8,478 nt of DNA from Actinomycetota bacterium (GTDB lineage: Bacteria; Actinomycetota; Thermoleophilia; Gaiellales; Gaiellaceae): positions 1 to 8,478 of the forward strand of contig VAYE01000158.1 of NCBI GenBank assembly GCA_005883235.1, written 5' to 3'. Of this stretch, positions 1 through 5,589 are shown one piece after another. The notes beneath the pieces are model-generated. The model had not been told where the DNA came from. It was given only the letters and a program-made list of their open reading frames with translations, and searched no databases. The translations under genes were made by a program, and so were the position numbers. Each line of letters starts with the position of its first letter. The stretch's first letter is position 1.

Positions 1-600
1 CAGCCACTGTCGACGCGTGCTCCCACTCGTCGCGAGGCCGCCGTCCTCGAGCCGCACCGAGTCGCCGCCGGGCAGCCCGACGACCGCGCCGCCCCGGACG
101 GCCACGTCTCCGCCGGCGGCCACGAAGCCGTCCGCGGCGAGCAGCGAGAGCGCGTCGTCGACGGCCAGCGACTTCACGATGCCGTTCAGGTCGAGCCGGA
201 CTCCCGGTGGACGCGAGACGAGTCGCCCCGCAAGCCGCACCGCGCGCCGACGCGCCGGCACCGCCGCTCCAACCGGACGCGCGTCGTCGCCGAGCTGCGA
301 GAAGTCTCGGTCGTAGCCGGCCGCCTCGATCGCGGCTCCCAGCGTCGGATCGACGAGGCCGCCGGTGTCCTCCGCGGCGGCGAGCGCCGACCGCAGGACG
401 CGAGCGAAGAGCGCCGAGATGGGCACGATCGGCGCGCCGCTCGCGTTCACGCGATTCAGCTCGCTGGCGGGACGGAAGCGGCTGAAGACCCGCTCCCACT
501 CGCCGAACAGGCGCTCGACAGCGGCCCGCTCACGGGCGCTCCCGCCGCCGACGACGACGTCGACGTCCATGGCGCGGAACCGGTGCGGCTCAGGAGACAC
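1..600 (-). CDS. apbE: FAD:protein FMN transferase (ApbE family), partial at left edge
   Basis: ApbE proteins transfer FMN from FAD onto a Ser/Thr of extracytoplasmic target proteins. The 200 codons visible carry the family pattern in order: HRFRAM near the N-terminus, FSRFRPASELNRVN around residues 39-52, a DPTLG then AGYDR segment (about 85-98), LDLNGIVKSLAVDD (about 137-150), AAGGDVAVRG (about 161-170), and DGGLATSGSTRRQW just before the edge. The reading frame stays open to base 1, so the C-terminal part is missing. I prefer the GTG at 600 over the ATG at 570. It keeps the HRFRAM motif and has AGGTG just upstream, whereas the ATG has no ribosome-binding site. This start overlaps the preceding small gene by 11 nt, suggesting translational coupling. 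The usual glycine of the GGIAKG motif is Asn/Ser here, a mild deviation. The acceptor protein is not visible in the window. Confidence 0.85.
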   Translation of the reverse strand, partial: MSPEPHRFRAMDVDVVVGGGSARERAAVERLFGEWERVFSRFRPASELNRVNASGAPIVPISALFARVLRSALAAAEDTGGLVDPTLGAAIEAAGYDRDFSQLGDDARPVGAAVPARRRAVRLAGRLVSRPPGVRLDLNGIVKSLAVDDALSLLAADGFVAAGGDVAVRGGAVVGLPGGDSVRLEDGGLATSGSTRRQWL

Positions 601-799
601 TCGTCTGCACCTGCGGGACGACGACCCCGGACGTGGGAGTGACGGTCACCGTGGCGGAGCTCGCCCGCGAGGGGGTTGCGTGTCCGGGATGGCTGGCGCG
701 GGCGAGCAGAAGGGTCGCTGCGAAGGCCGCCGCGGACACGACGGCAAGACCGCGTTTCGCACCCGCCGCGCGACGCCGAGCGACCTCGATCCGCGTCAC
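590..799 (-). CDS. Small membrane-anchored or secreted protein, 69 aa, unknown function
   Basis: This is a 69-residue protein with a basic N-terminus (MTRIEVARRRAAGAKRG), one hydrophobic segment at about residues 18-33 and a short Ser/Thr/Val-rich tail (SHPGHATPSRASSATVTVTP). It looks like a single-pass or signal-anchored peptide with its tail outside the membrane. It starts at a GTG that overlaps the TGA of the upstream secreted-protein gene as GTGA, and its end overlaps the apbE start by 11 nt. It therefore sits in the middle of a translationally coupled trio. I do not recognise a family. The tail has no clear Asp-x-x-(S/T)-G-(A/S)-T flavinylation motif, so there is no direct evidence that it is the ApbE substrate. 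The position suggests a partner in the same envelope process, which is inference. Confidence 0.6.
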   Translation of the reverse strand: MTRIEVARRRAAGAKRGLAVVSAAAFAATLLLARASHPGHATPSRASSATVTVTPTSGVVVPQVQTSVS

Positions 800-1449
800 G
801 TCGAATCGCCCAAGCCCGGCGGCGGACCGGCGAAGCTGCGGTCGAAGCGGAAGTCGTGGGTGCGCATCCCGTTCACGAAGGCGGTCATCCGGTCCTTCAG
901 CCCGGAGAGGATCGACTGCTCCTGCACCTTCGTCAGCCGGCCCGCGGCAACGGCGGCGTCGAGCTTCTTCGTCGCCGAGTCGACGAGCGCCTGCACCAGG
1001 CCGTCCACCGACTTGCCGCGGTCCTTGGCGACCTGGGCGAGCGACTTGCCGCTCTCGAGCTGCGAATCGAGCTGCGCGTCGGTCAAGCCGAGATACGACG
1101 CCGCGGCGTCGAGCCCGCCGAAGTGGCCGAAGTGGCCTTCCGGCCCGCCGCGCGGGCCGAAGAAGAGCGGCAGCGAGCCGGACTCGATCCGCTGCTTCAG
1201 CTCGTCTCCCTGCGCGTTCGTCAGCTGCCCGGCCGCGACGGCCGCGTCGATGCGGTTCTCGAGCGCTTTCTTCAGCGCAGCAGTGAGCGCGCTCGGTGTG
1301 ACGCCCAGCTGCTTTGCGGCGTCGTTCACGACTGCCTGGCTGTCGTTGCTCGATCCGAGCCGGTCGGCCGCGATCGCCGCTCCTCCGCCCGCAACTGCGG
1401 CGGCCGCGGCGACACCGGCGCCGACCTTCAGCTTCAGACGCTTCTCCAT
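796..1449 (-). CDS. Secreted repeat protein, 217 aa, putative envelope-stress regulon member
   Basis: The N-terminus MEKRLKLK followed by an Ala/Gly-rich hydrophobic stretch (residues 10-28, possible cleavage after AIA) is a signal peptide or anchor. The mature part is mostly helical and contains an internal duplication. Residues about 67-90 (IDAAVAAGQLTNAQ and following) match residues about 163-187 (LDAAVAAGRLTKVQ and following), each preceded by a GVT/GLT-type helix start. A Gly/His/Phe-rich linker (FGPRGGPEGHFGHFGG, about 97-112) separates the halves. The start ATG has a strong GAGGAGGAG ribosome-binding site. A four-unit CTAAGA array lies 44-87 bp upstream. The gene sits just downstream of the sensor kinase and leads the small-protein/apbE set. 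I do not recognise a named family. A role in the cell envelope is inferred from the signal peptide and the operator. Confidence 0.85.
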   Translation of the reverse strand: MEKRLKLKVGAGVAAAAAVAGGGAAIAADRLGSSNDSQAVVNDAAKQLGVTPSALTAALKKALENRIDAAVAAGQLTNAQGDELKQRIESGSLPLFFGPRGGPEGHFGHFGGLDAAASYLGLTDAQLDSQLESGKSLAQVAKDRGKSVDGLVQALVDSATKKLDAAVAAGRLTKVQEQSILSGLKDRMTAFVNGMRTHDFRFDRSFAGPPPGLGDST

Positions 1450-1452
1450 CTC

Positions 1453-1462
1453 TCCTCCTCGT
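1453..1462 (-). promoter_or_regulatory. Strong ribosome-binding site of the secreted repeat protein gene
   Basis: On the minus strand a purine run, GAGGAGGAGAG, directly precedes the ATG at 1449-1447. It is one of the best anti-SD matches in the window and fixes the start. Confidence 0.7.
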
Positions 1463-1492
1463 CGGGGTACAAGGAGAGGGAACCAGCCGCCG

Positions 1493-1536
1493 CTGAACGA
1501 CGGCTAAGAGCTGGCTAAGAAGTCCCTAAGAGTCGG
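1493..1536 (-). promoter_or_regulatory. Four-unit 11-bp direct-repeat operator (array A) upstream of the secreted protein/apbE set
   Basis: Read on the plus strand, four units begin exactly 11 bp apart: CTGAACGACGG (1493), CTAAGAGCTGG (1504), CTAAGAAGTCC (1515) and CTAAGAGTCGG (1526). No fifth unit exists at 1482 or 1537. The distal unit overlaps the TAG stop of the sensor kinase (1526-1528). An 11-bp period is characteristic of tandem binding by OmpR/PhoB-family regulators. On the minus strand the array reads TCTTAG toward the gene starting at 1449. Its two distal units closely resemble the two distal units of the array next to pepD (CTAAGAAGTCG and CTAAGAGTCCG). That MprA is the binder is inference. 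Confidence 0.85.
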
Positions 1537-2875
1537 CCGCGCCGTTCCGGCCGTCGAGCCGCAGGCGCATCAGCGTCCCGCCGCCCTCGGCGCGCTCCGC
1601 GACCACCTCGCCGCCGTGCGCCTCGGCGACCTGGCGGACGATCGCGAGCCCGAGCCCGGAGCCGGACATGCCCCGCGCGGAGCTGGCGCGGTAGAACCGG
1701 TCGAAGACGTACGGCAGGTCCACCTCCTCGATGCCCGGCCCGTGGTCCCGCACGGTCACCTGCCCGTCGCGGACGGCGACCTCGACCTCGCCGCCGGGCG
1801 GGCTCCACTTGGCCGCGTTGTCGAGCAGGTTCGCGACCGCGCGCTCGATCGTCGCGGGGACGCCGTGGACGAGCGACTCCTGCAGGTCGGTCGTGAACGT
1901 GATCCCGGGCCGGTTGCGACGTGTCCGCTCGACGGCGTCCGCGGCGACAAGATCGAGCCGCACGTCCTCGGCCTGCGCGGGCTCGCGCTCGCCGCGCGCC
2001 AGCTCGATCAGCTCGGCGACGAGCGTCGTCATCTCGCCCAGCTGCTCCACCACGTCGGTGAGGAGCCGCTCGCGCTCGCCCGGCGGCAGCGACCGCTCGC
2101 TCGCGAGCACCTCGATGTTCGTGCGCAGGCTCGTCAGCGGCGTCCGCAGCTCATGGGATGCGTCGGCGACGAGCTGCCGCTTCGCGCGCGTCGACTCCTC
2201 GAGCGCGCCGAGCATCGTGTTGAAGCTCGAGGCCAAGCGACCGAGCTCGTCGTGTCGTCGAACGTCGATCCGCTCGGACAGATCGCCCGTCTTGGTCACC
2301 GTCTCCGTGGCCTTCGTGAGCCGGCGGACGGGGGCGAGCGCGGCACGCGAGACGAGCAGCCCGAGCGCGGCGGCGAGCGCGATCCCGGTCGCCGCGATCA
2401 CGAGGAGGAAGAGCGTGATCCGTCGCATCGCGCGGTCGAGGTCGGTCAGCGGGCGACCGACCTGGATCGCGAATCCTGCTCCCGGGACGGTCAGAAGCCG
2501 CATCTTCGTCTTCCCCACGCGCGTGTCGCTGAAGTACGCGTCCCCGCGTCCTCTGGCGGCGTTGCGCGCCCGGTCGTCGACCGAAATCGGCACCGTCTCG
2601 CCGTATGGACGCAGCGTCGACCCGTCGGCGTTCACAGCCTGGAGGTAGTCGACGCCGAGAAACGTTCCCGGCAGATCGAGGTACGAACGGCCGTCGGGGC
2701 CGGTCTCCTGGTGCACCGGCGAGCGGGCGATCTCGACGGCGCGGCTCCGGAGGCCGTTGTCGAGCTGCCGGTAGAGCTGGTTACGGACGACGAGCCAGAC
2801 GGCGGCCGACGCGAGGACGACCGCAAGCGCGACGGCCGCGGCAGCGACGAGCGTGAGGCGCGTGCGGAAGCTCAT
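1526..2875 (-). CDS. mprB: MprB-like sensor histidine kinase, 449 aa
   Basis: A membrane sensor kinase of the HisKA class. In order: transmembrane helix 1 (about 7-31), an extracytoplasmic sensor region (about 32-150), transmembrane helix 2 (about 152-176), a HAMP linker (about 177-230), and the HisKA box [14 protein letters not shown] with phospho-acceptor H241. The ATPase domain follows, with N-box [12 protein letters not shown] (N353), G1 box VRDHGPGI, F box FDRFYRA and G2 box GSGLGLAIV. No key catalytic residue is missing and the length is normal for the family. The ATG overlaps the TGA of the response-regulator gene as ATGA, so the pair is translationally coupled. The pairing with an MprA-like regulator and the adjacency to a PepD-like protease support an envelope-stress function as known for mycobacterial MprB. 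The exact stimulus cannot be read from the sequence. Confidence 0.93.
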   Translation of the reverse strand: MSFRTRLTLVAAAAVALAVVLASAAVWLVVRNQLYRQLDNGLRSRAVEIARSPVHQETGPDGRSYLDLPGTFLGVDYLQAVNADGSTLRPYGETVPISVDDRARNAARGRGDAYFSDTRVGKTKMRLLTVPGAGFAIQVGRPLTDLDRAMRRITLFLLVIAATGIALAAALGLLVSRAALAPVRRLTKATETVTKTGDLSERIDVRRHDELGRLASSFNTMLGALEESTRAKRQLVADASHELRTPLTSLRTNIEVLASERSLPPGERERLLTDVVEQLGEMTTLVAELIELARGEREPAQAEDVRLDLVAADAVERTRRNRPGITFTTDLQESLVHGVPATIERAVANLLDNAAKWSPPGGEVEVAVRDGQVTVRDHGPGIEEVDLPYVFDRFYRASSARGMSGSGLGLAIVRQVAEAHGGEVVAERAEGGGTLMRLRLDGRNGAADS

Positions 2876-3555
2876 GCCTCGCGCAAGGCGTAGCCGACGC
2901 CGCGGACCGTCTGGATCAGACGCGGCTTGCCGCCCCCCTCGGTCTTCCGGCGCAGGTAGCCGATGTAGACGTCGAGCGAGTTGGAGGCGAACCCGAAGTC
3001 ATAGCCCCAGACGCGCTCGAAGATGATCGAGCGCGTGAGCACCTGGCGCGGGTTACGCAGGAAGAGCTCGAGGAGCGAGAACTCCGTCCGCGTGAGCTCG
3101 ATCGCCTCGTCGCCGCGGTGCACCTCGCGCGTCCCCGGGTTGAGCTCGAGGTCGGCGAAGCGCAGAGTCTCGCCGGCTCCGTTCGCCGTCCGTCGCAGCA
3201 GCGCGCGCACGCGCGCGAGGAGCTCTTCGAGCGCGAAGGGCTTCGTGACATAGTCGTCTGCCCCGGCGTCGAGGCCTGCGACCCGGTTCTCGACCGCGTC
3301 GCGCGCGGTCAGCATCAGCACGGGAAGCCGACTGCCGGTTCGGCGCAGCTCTCGACACACCTCGAGCCCGTCCACGCCGGGCATGAGGACGTCGAGGATC
3401 ATCGCGTCCGGCTGTGCGTCCGACTCCAGGCGCGCGAGCGCCTCGCCGCCGTCGGCGGCAAGGTCGATCTCGTACCCCTCGAGCTCGAGCGCGCGGCGGA
3501 GCGACTCCCGTACAGCCCGTTCGTCGTCGACGACGAGGATCTTCATCGACGACAT
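2872..3555 (-). CDS. mprA: MprA-like response regulator (OmpR/PhoB family), 227 aa
   Basis: A DNA-binding response regulator. The receiver domain has acidic pair D10-D11, phosphorylation site D55 ([10 protein letters not shown]), T83 (MLTARD) and K105 ([13 protein letters not shown]). The C-terminal winged helix contains [16 protein letters not shown], an RVWGYDFG turn, the recognition-helix region [14 protein letters not shown] and the wing [15 protein letters not shown]. From memory the whole protein resembles mycobacterial MprA closely. I chose the ATG at 3555 ([12 protein letters not shown]) because AGGAAG lies 4-9 nt upstream. An in-frame start at 3597 would add 14 unlikely residues running through a hairpin, and the ATG at 3546 is also possible. 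Two CTAAGA-type units lie immediately upstream and a four-unit array lies at 3730-3773, suggesting autoregulation. Confidence 0.94.
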   Translation of the reverse strand: MSSMKILVVDDERAVRESLRRALELEGYEIDLAADGGEALARLESDAQPDAMILDVLMPGVDGLEVCRELRRTGSRLPVLMLTARDAVENRVAGLDAGADDYVTKPFALEELLARVRALLRRTANGAGETLRFADLELNPGTREVHRGDEAIELTRTEFSLLELFLRNPRQVLTRSIIFERVWGYDFGFASNSLDVYIGYLRRKTEGGGKPRLIQTVRGVGYALREA

Positions 3556-3569
3556 TCTGCTTCCTGAGT

Positions 3570-3591
3570 CTGAAAGGGAGCTAAGAGCGGC
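3570..3591 (-). promoter_or_regulatory. Extra two-unit CTAAGA-type site next to the mprA start
   Basis: CTGAAAGGGAG (3570) and CTAAGAGCGGC (3581), read on the plus strand, are spaced 11 bp like the larger arrays. The second is identical over 11 bp to unit 3741-3751. It lies only 15 bp upstream of the mprA ATG, beside its ribosome-binding site. If bound, it would more likely repress or modulate mprA than activate it. Only two units are present, so chance is harder to exclude than for the four-unit arrays. Confidence 0.5.
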
Positions 3592-3615
3592 ACCCACGAG
3601 CGGCGCCGCTCTCAG
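3580..3615. repeat. Inverted repeat / leader hairpin upstream of mprA
   Basis: GCTAAGAGCGGC (3580-3591) and GCCGCTCTCAGC (3604-3615) are complementary at 11 of 12 positions. In minus-strand RNA the mismatch becomes a G-U pair, giving a 12-bp stem 24 nt upstream of the mprA start. A perfect 14-bp palindrome, GAGCGGCGCCGCTC (3598-3611), overlaps the distal arm and offers an alternative fold. It may be a leader-RNA structure or an extra protein-binding dyad. Confidence 0.5.
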
Positions 3616-3729
3616 CCGAAGGAGCAGGCGGTCAGGGGGTTAGGGTGCGACCGCCTGCGACGCCGACGGGAGGGTCGCTGTGGTTTCCCGGTTCGGCGTC
3701 GTCACGCCAAGACACGCTGCCACCCGGCC
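3616..3729. other. Intergenic stretch expected to hold the mprA promoter; no clear box seen
   Basis: This is the gene-free part of the 315-bp divergent region, between the mprA leader hairpin and the first four-unit array. The mprA transcription start should lie here if array B activates it, but I see no convincing -10 or -35 hexamer and no ORF worth calling. Confidence 0.4.
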
Positions 3730-3773
3730 CTAAGAGCTTGCTAAGAGCGGCGTAAGAAGTTCCTGAACAGGCG
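3730..3773 (-). promoter_or_regulatory. Four-unit 11-bp direct-repeat operator (array B), mprA side
   Basis: The plus strand reads CTAAGAGCTTG (3730), CTAAGAGCGGC (3741), GTAAGAAGTTC (3752) and CTGAACAGGCG (3763), exactly 11 bp apart with no fifth unit on either side. Read on the minus strand, the TCTTAG orientation points toward mprA, 175 bp away. Unit number, period and orientation rule equal those of arrays A and C. Autoregulation of mprAB is the natural interpretation, by inference. Confidence 0.85.
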
Positions 3774-3778
3774 CCGAT

Positions 3779-3822
3779 CGGACTCTTAGCGACTTCTTAG
3801 CCTCGTCTCAGGCCCGTCTTAG
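3779..3822 (+). promoter_or_regulatory. Four-unit 11-bp direct-repeat operator (array C), pepD side
   Basis: The plus strand has TCTTAG (3784), TCTTAG (3795), TCTCAG (3806) and TCTTAG (3817), each 11 bp apart. Read on the minus strand the units are CTAAGACGGGC, CTGAGACGAGG, CTAAGAAGTCG and CTAAGAGTCCG. The array is head-to-head with array B, about a centre near 3776. It ends 48 bp before the pepD ATG, which leaves room for a promoter and ribosome-binding site. I could not identify a confident -10 hexamer between 3823 and 3855. Confidence 0.85.
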
Positions 3823-3870
3823 GGACGGCTGGTGCCATGGGTGCGACACAAGCGAAAGGAAACGCATCCG

Positions 3871-4950
3871 ATGAAGCCACGCCGCTCTCTCTCCGTCGCC
3901 GCCCTCGCCGTCGTCGCCGCCGGTCTCGTCGCGGGCGGAGGCGCTGCCGTCTATGCCGCCTTGTCCCCGAGCGGCACGAAGACGGTCGTCCGCCAGGTCA
4001 CCGTCCGCGACTCCCAACCGGCGGCGACGACCCAGGCGCTCTCCGTGAACGAGATCTACCGTCGCACATACAAGGGCGCGGTCGAGATCACGGTCACGAG
4101 CCAGGGCTCTAGCCCCTCGCCCGTCCCCTTCGGCGGAGGCTCGCAGACGCAGAAAGCCCAGGGCTCCGGCTTCGTATACGACGCCAACGGAGACGTCGTC
4201 ACGAACCAGCATGTCGTGGACGGCGCCCGCTCGATTTCCGTCCGGTTCTGGAACGGGGCGAGCTACAGCGCGCACGTCGTCGGCACCGACTCCTCGACCG
4301 ACCTCGCAGTGATCAAGGTCGACGCCCCGAGCTCGCTCCTGCAGCCGCTCGCGCTCGGAGACTCGAGCACGCTTCAGGTCGGAGACGGCGTCGTCGCGAT
4401 CGGCAGCCCGTTCGGCCTCCAGGAGTCCGTGACGAGCGGCATCGTCAGCGCGCTGCACCGGCAGATGACCTCGCCGAGCGGCTTCGCGATCGACGACTCG
4501 ATCCAGACCGACGCCGCGATCAACCACGGCAACTCGGGCGGCCCGCTGCTCGACACGCAGGGCCGGGTGATCGGCGTCACCTCGCAGATCGAGAGCGGCT
4601 CGGGCGGCAACGACGGTGTGGGCTTCGCGATCCCGTCGAACACGGTCAAGTCGATCGCCGGTCAGCTGATCTCGTCGGGCAAGGCGACGCACGCCTATCT
4701 CGGCGTCTCGCTCGCCTCCAACTCCACCAGCGCACGCGTCAGCGCCGTCCGGGCCGGAACGCCCGCCGCCCGCGCGGGGCTGAAGCCCGGCGACCTCGTC
4801 ACCGCCTTCGAAGGCAAGACGATCGCCTCCGCGGACGCGCTGCGGAACGCGATCTCCGCCAAGAAGCCCGGCGAGAGCGTCTCGCTCACGTACTCCCGCG
4901 CCGGCAAGAGCCACACCGTCCAGCTGAAGCTCGCATCCCGTCCGTCCTAG
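3871..4950 (+). CDS. pepD: PepD/HtrA-like secreted serine protease with PDZ domain, 359 aa
   Basis: An envelope quality-control protease of the HtrA/DegP type. The N-terminus MKPRR and a hydrophobic stretch (about 7-30) form a signal anchor. A short Thr/Gln/Pro-rich linker precedes the trypsin-like domain. The catalytic triad is H114 (VTNQHVVDGA), D144 (SSTDLAVIKV) and S222 (INHGNSGGPLLD). One PDZ domain follows (about 275-355), with AYLGVSL at its start and AGLKPGDLVTAFEG inside. The length suits single-PDZ HtrA proteins. I chose the ATG at 3871, with AAAGGA ending 10 nt upstream, over the in-frame GTG at 3832, which would add 13 residues and follows no good ribosome-binding site. The gene is divergent from mprAB and directly downstream of a four-unit operator. 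In Mycobacterium tuberculosis, pepD lies next to mprAB and is MprA-controlled. Confidence 0.94.
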   Translation: MKPRRSLSVAALAVVAAGLVAGGGAAVYAALSPSGTKTVVRQVTVRDSQPAATTQALSVNEIYRRTYKGAVEITVTSQGSSPSPVPFGGGSQTQKAQGSGFVYDANGDVVTNQHVVDGARSISVRFWNGASYSAHVVGTDSSTDLAVIKVDAPSSLLQPLALGDSSTLQVGDGVVAIGSPFGLQESVTSGIVSALHRQMTSPSGFAIDDSIQTDAAINHGNSGGPLLDTQGRVIGVTSQIESGSGGNDGVGFAIPSNTVKSIAGQLISSGKATHAYLGVSLASNSTSARVSAVRAGTPAARAGLKPGDLVTAFEGKTIASADALRNAISAKKPGESVSLTYSRAGKSHTVQLKLASRPS

Positions 4951-4968
4951 ACACGAGAGGAGTTCGAC

Positions 4969-5112
4969 ATGACCCGCAGCCCCATCCTGGCCCAGCTCGA
5001 CGTGATCTCGGCGACCGTGATCGCCGCCCATGACGCGCACGTCGAAGAAGCGATGGCACGTGTGAGGTGGGAGCGCCGCGGCCTCCTGCAGCGCCTGAAG
5101 CGCACCACGTAG
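4969..5112 (+). CDS. Small ORF, 47 aa, unknown, directly downstream of pepD
   Basis: An ATG at 4969 follows a strong GAGAGGAG site (4955-4962) and opens a 47-codon frame ending in TAG at 5112. It starts 18 nt after the pepD stop, consistent with one transcript. The product begins MTRSPILAQLDVIS and ends RGLLQRLKRTT. It looks helical and charged, with an acidic middle (HDAHVEEAMARVRW) and a basic end. There is no signal peptide or membrane segment, so it is probably cytoplasmic. I recognise no family. Support comes from the ribosome-binding site, the spacing and the clean frame. Conservation cannot be judged here. Confidence 0.6.
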   Translation: MTRSPILAQLDVISATVIAAHDAHVEEAMARVRWERRGLLQRLKRTT

Positions 5113-5151
5113 GAGAGGTCGGCTCCGAGCGCGCCGCTTACGTGGCGGAAG

Positions 5152-5174
5152 AAGACGGTGCTCCTTCCCGTCTT
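5152..5174 (+). terminator. Weak hairpin between the 47-aa ORF and the small surface protein gene
   Basis: AAGACGG (5152-5158) and CCGTCTT (5168-5174) form a perfect 7-bp stem with a 9-nt loop, followed by GCGTTT. It may act as a partial terminator or processing signal that lowers or separates expression of the downstream gene. The stem is short and the T-run poor. Confidence 0.25.
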
Positions 5175-5209
5175 GCGTTTACCAGCAGGTCTGAAAGGAG
5201 CACCGGATC

Positions 5210-5539
5210 ATGAAAGCTCACACCAGGAAAGTCCTCGCAGCACTGATCATCTGTCTCGCGGCTCTCGCGTTCGTCGGCTCGGCCGTTGCGATGCCGAGGA
5301 TCGAGGTCGGCGGCTCGGCGTCGATCTCGAGCCCGTCGTCCCAGCCGCTCAGCCCCAGGCCGTTCGGCCGAGGCGCGCCCATGATCACTCGGGCGGACGT
5401 CCAGCCGGTCGCAACCAGCTCGGGCTACGACTGGGGCAAGACGGTCGGCATCTCGGCAGGCGCAGTCGCCCTAGCGCTGTGCCTCTCCGGTCTGGCCCTC
5501 GTTGGGGTTCGGCAGCACAAGGCTCAGCTCGGCGTCTAG
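5210..5539 (+). CDS. Small surface protein with signal peptide and C-terminal membrane anchor, 109 aa
   Basis: The N-terminus MKAHTRKVLA plus a hydrophobic core (about 9-26) with a possible cleavage after SAVA (residue 27) is a typical signal peptide. A Ser/Pro-rich extracellular part follows (about 28-72). Then SGYDWGKTVGISAGAVALAL leads into a transmembrane helix (about 78-100) with a short basic tail (RQHK). Small proteins with a YDWG/FDWG motif before a C-terminal membrane helix and basic tail are, from memory, common in actinobacteria, and their function is unknown. The ATG is preceded by AAAGGAG at a good distance. It lies 97 nt after the 47-aa ORF on the same strand and ends before a strong hairpin, so it may close the pepD transcription unit. 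Confidence 0.8.
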   Translation: MKAHTRKVLAALIICLAALAFVGSAVAMPRIEVGGSASISSPSSQPLSPRPFGRGAPMITRADVQPVATSSGYDWGKTVGISAGAVALALCLSGLALVGVRQHKAQLGV

Positions 5540-5560
5540 CACTCGACAGCTCTCGGGCAA

Positions 5561-5588
5561 GAGGAGCGGGCCTTCGGGCCCGCTTCTC
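5561..5588. terminator. Hairpin terminator with UUCG loop between convergent genes
   Basis: AGCGGGCC (5565-5572), loop TTCG and GGCCCGCT (5577-5584) form a perfect 8-bp GC-rich stem. Four further pairs, one a G-T wobble, extend it to 5561/5588. It sits 21 nt after the TAG of the plus-strand gene and just beyond the TAA of the minus-strand gene at 5590. It can therefore serve both directions, although neither side has a real T-run. Confidence 0.75.
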
Positions 5589-5589
5589 G

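Noticed and set aside
590..799. The 69-aa protein as the ApbE flavinylation substrate
   Set aside because: Its tail has Ser/Thr-rich segments such as SSATVTVTP, but the Asp and Ser/Thr-Gly-Ala/Ser-Thr pattern of known acceptor motifs is missing.
365..1507. Long plus-strand frame of 380 codons opposite the secreted protein and apbE genes
   Set aside because: Low-complexity Arg/Ser/Pro-rich translation, no ribosome-binding site and no recognisable motif. It is a shadow frame produced by high GC.
1616..2893. Long plus-strand frame of 425 codons opposite the sensor kinase
   Set aside because: The minus strand has an unambiguous kinase with all motifs. This frame is its antisense shadow.
3556..3597. 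Upstream extension of the mprA frame to 3597
   Set aside because: It would add residues not found in MprA-type regulators and place the start within the hairpin. The ATG at 3555 has a good ribosome-binding site.
3823..3870. A sigma-70-type -10 box for pepD
   Set aside because: I found no hexamer close to TANNNT at a convincing place. The promoter is expected here but cannot be drawn from sequence alone.
3808..5040. Minus-strand frame of 410 codons opposite pepD
   Set aside because: It is antisense to a protease with an intact catalytic triad and overlaps the operator. Its composition is Arg/Asp/Gly-rich without motifs.
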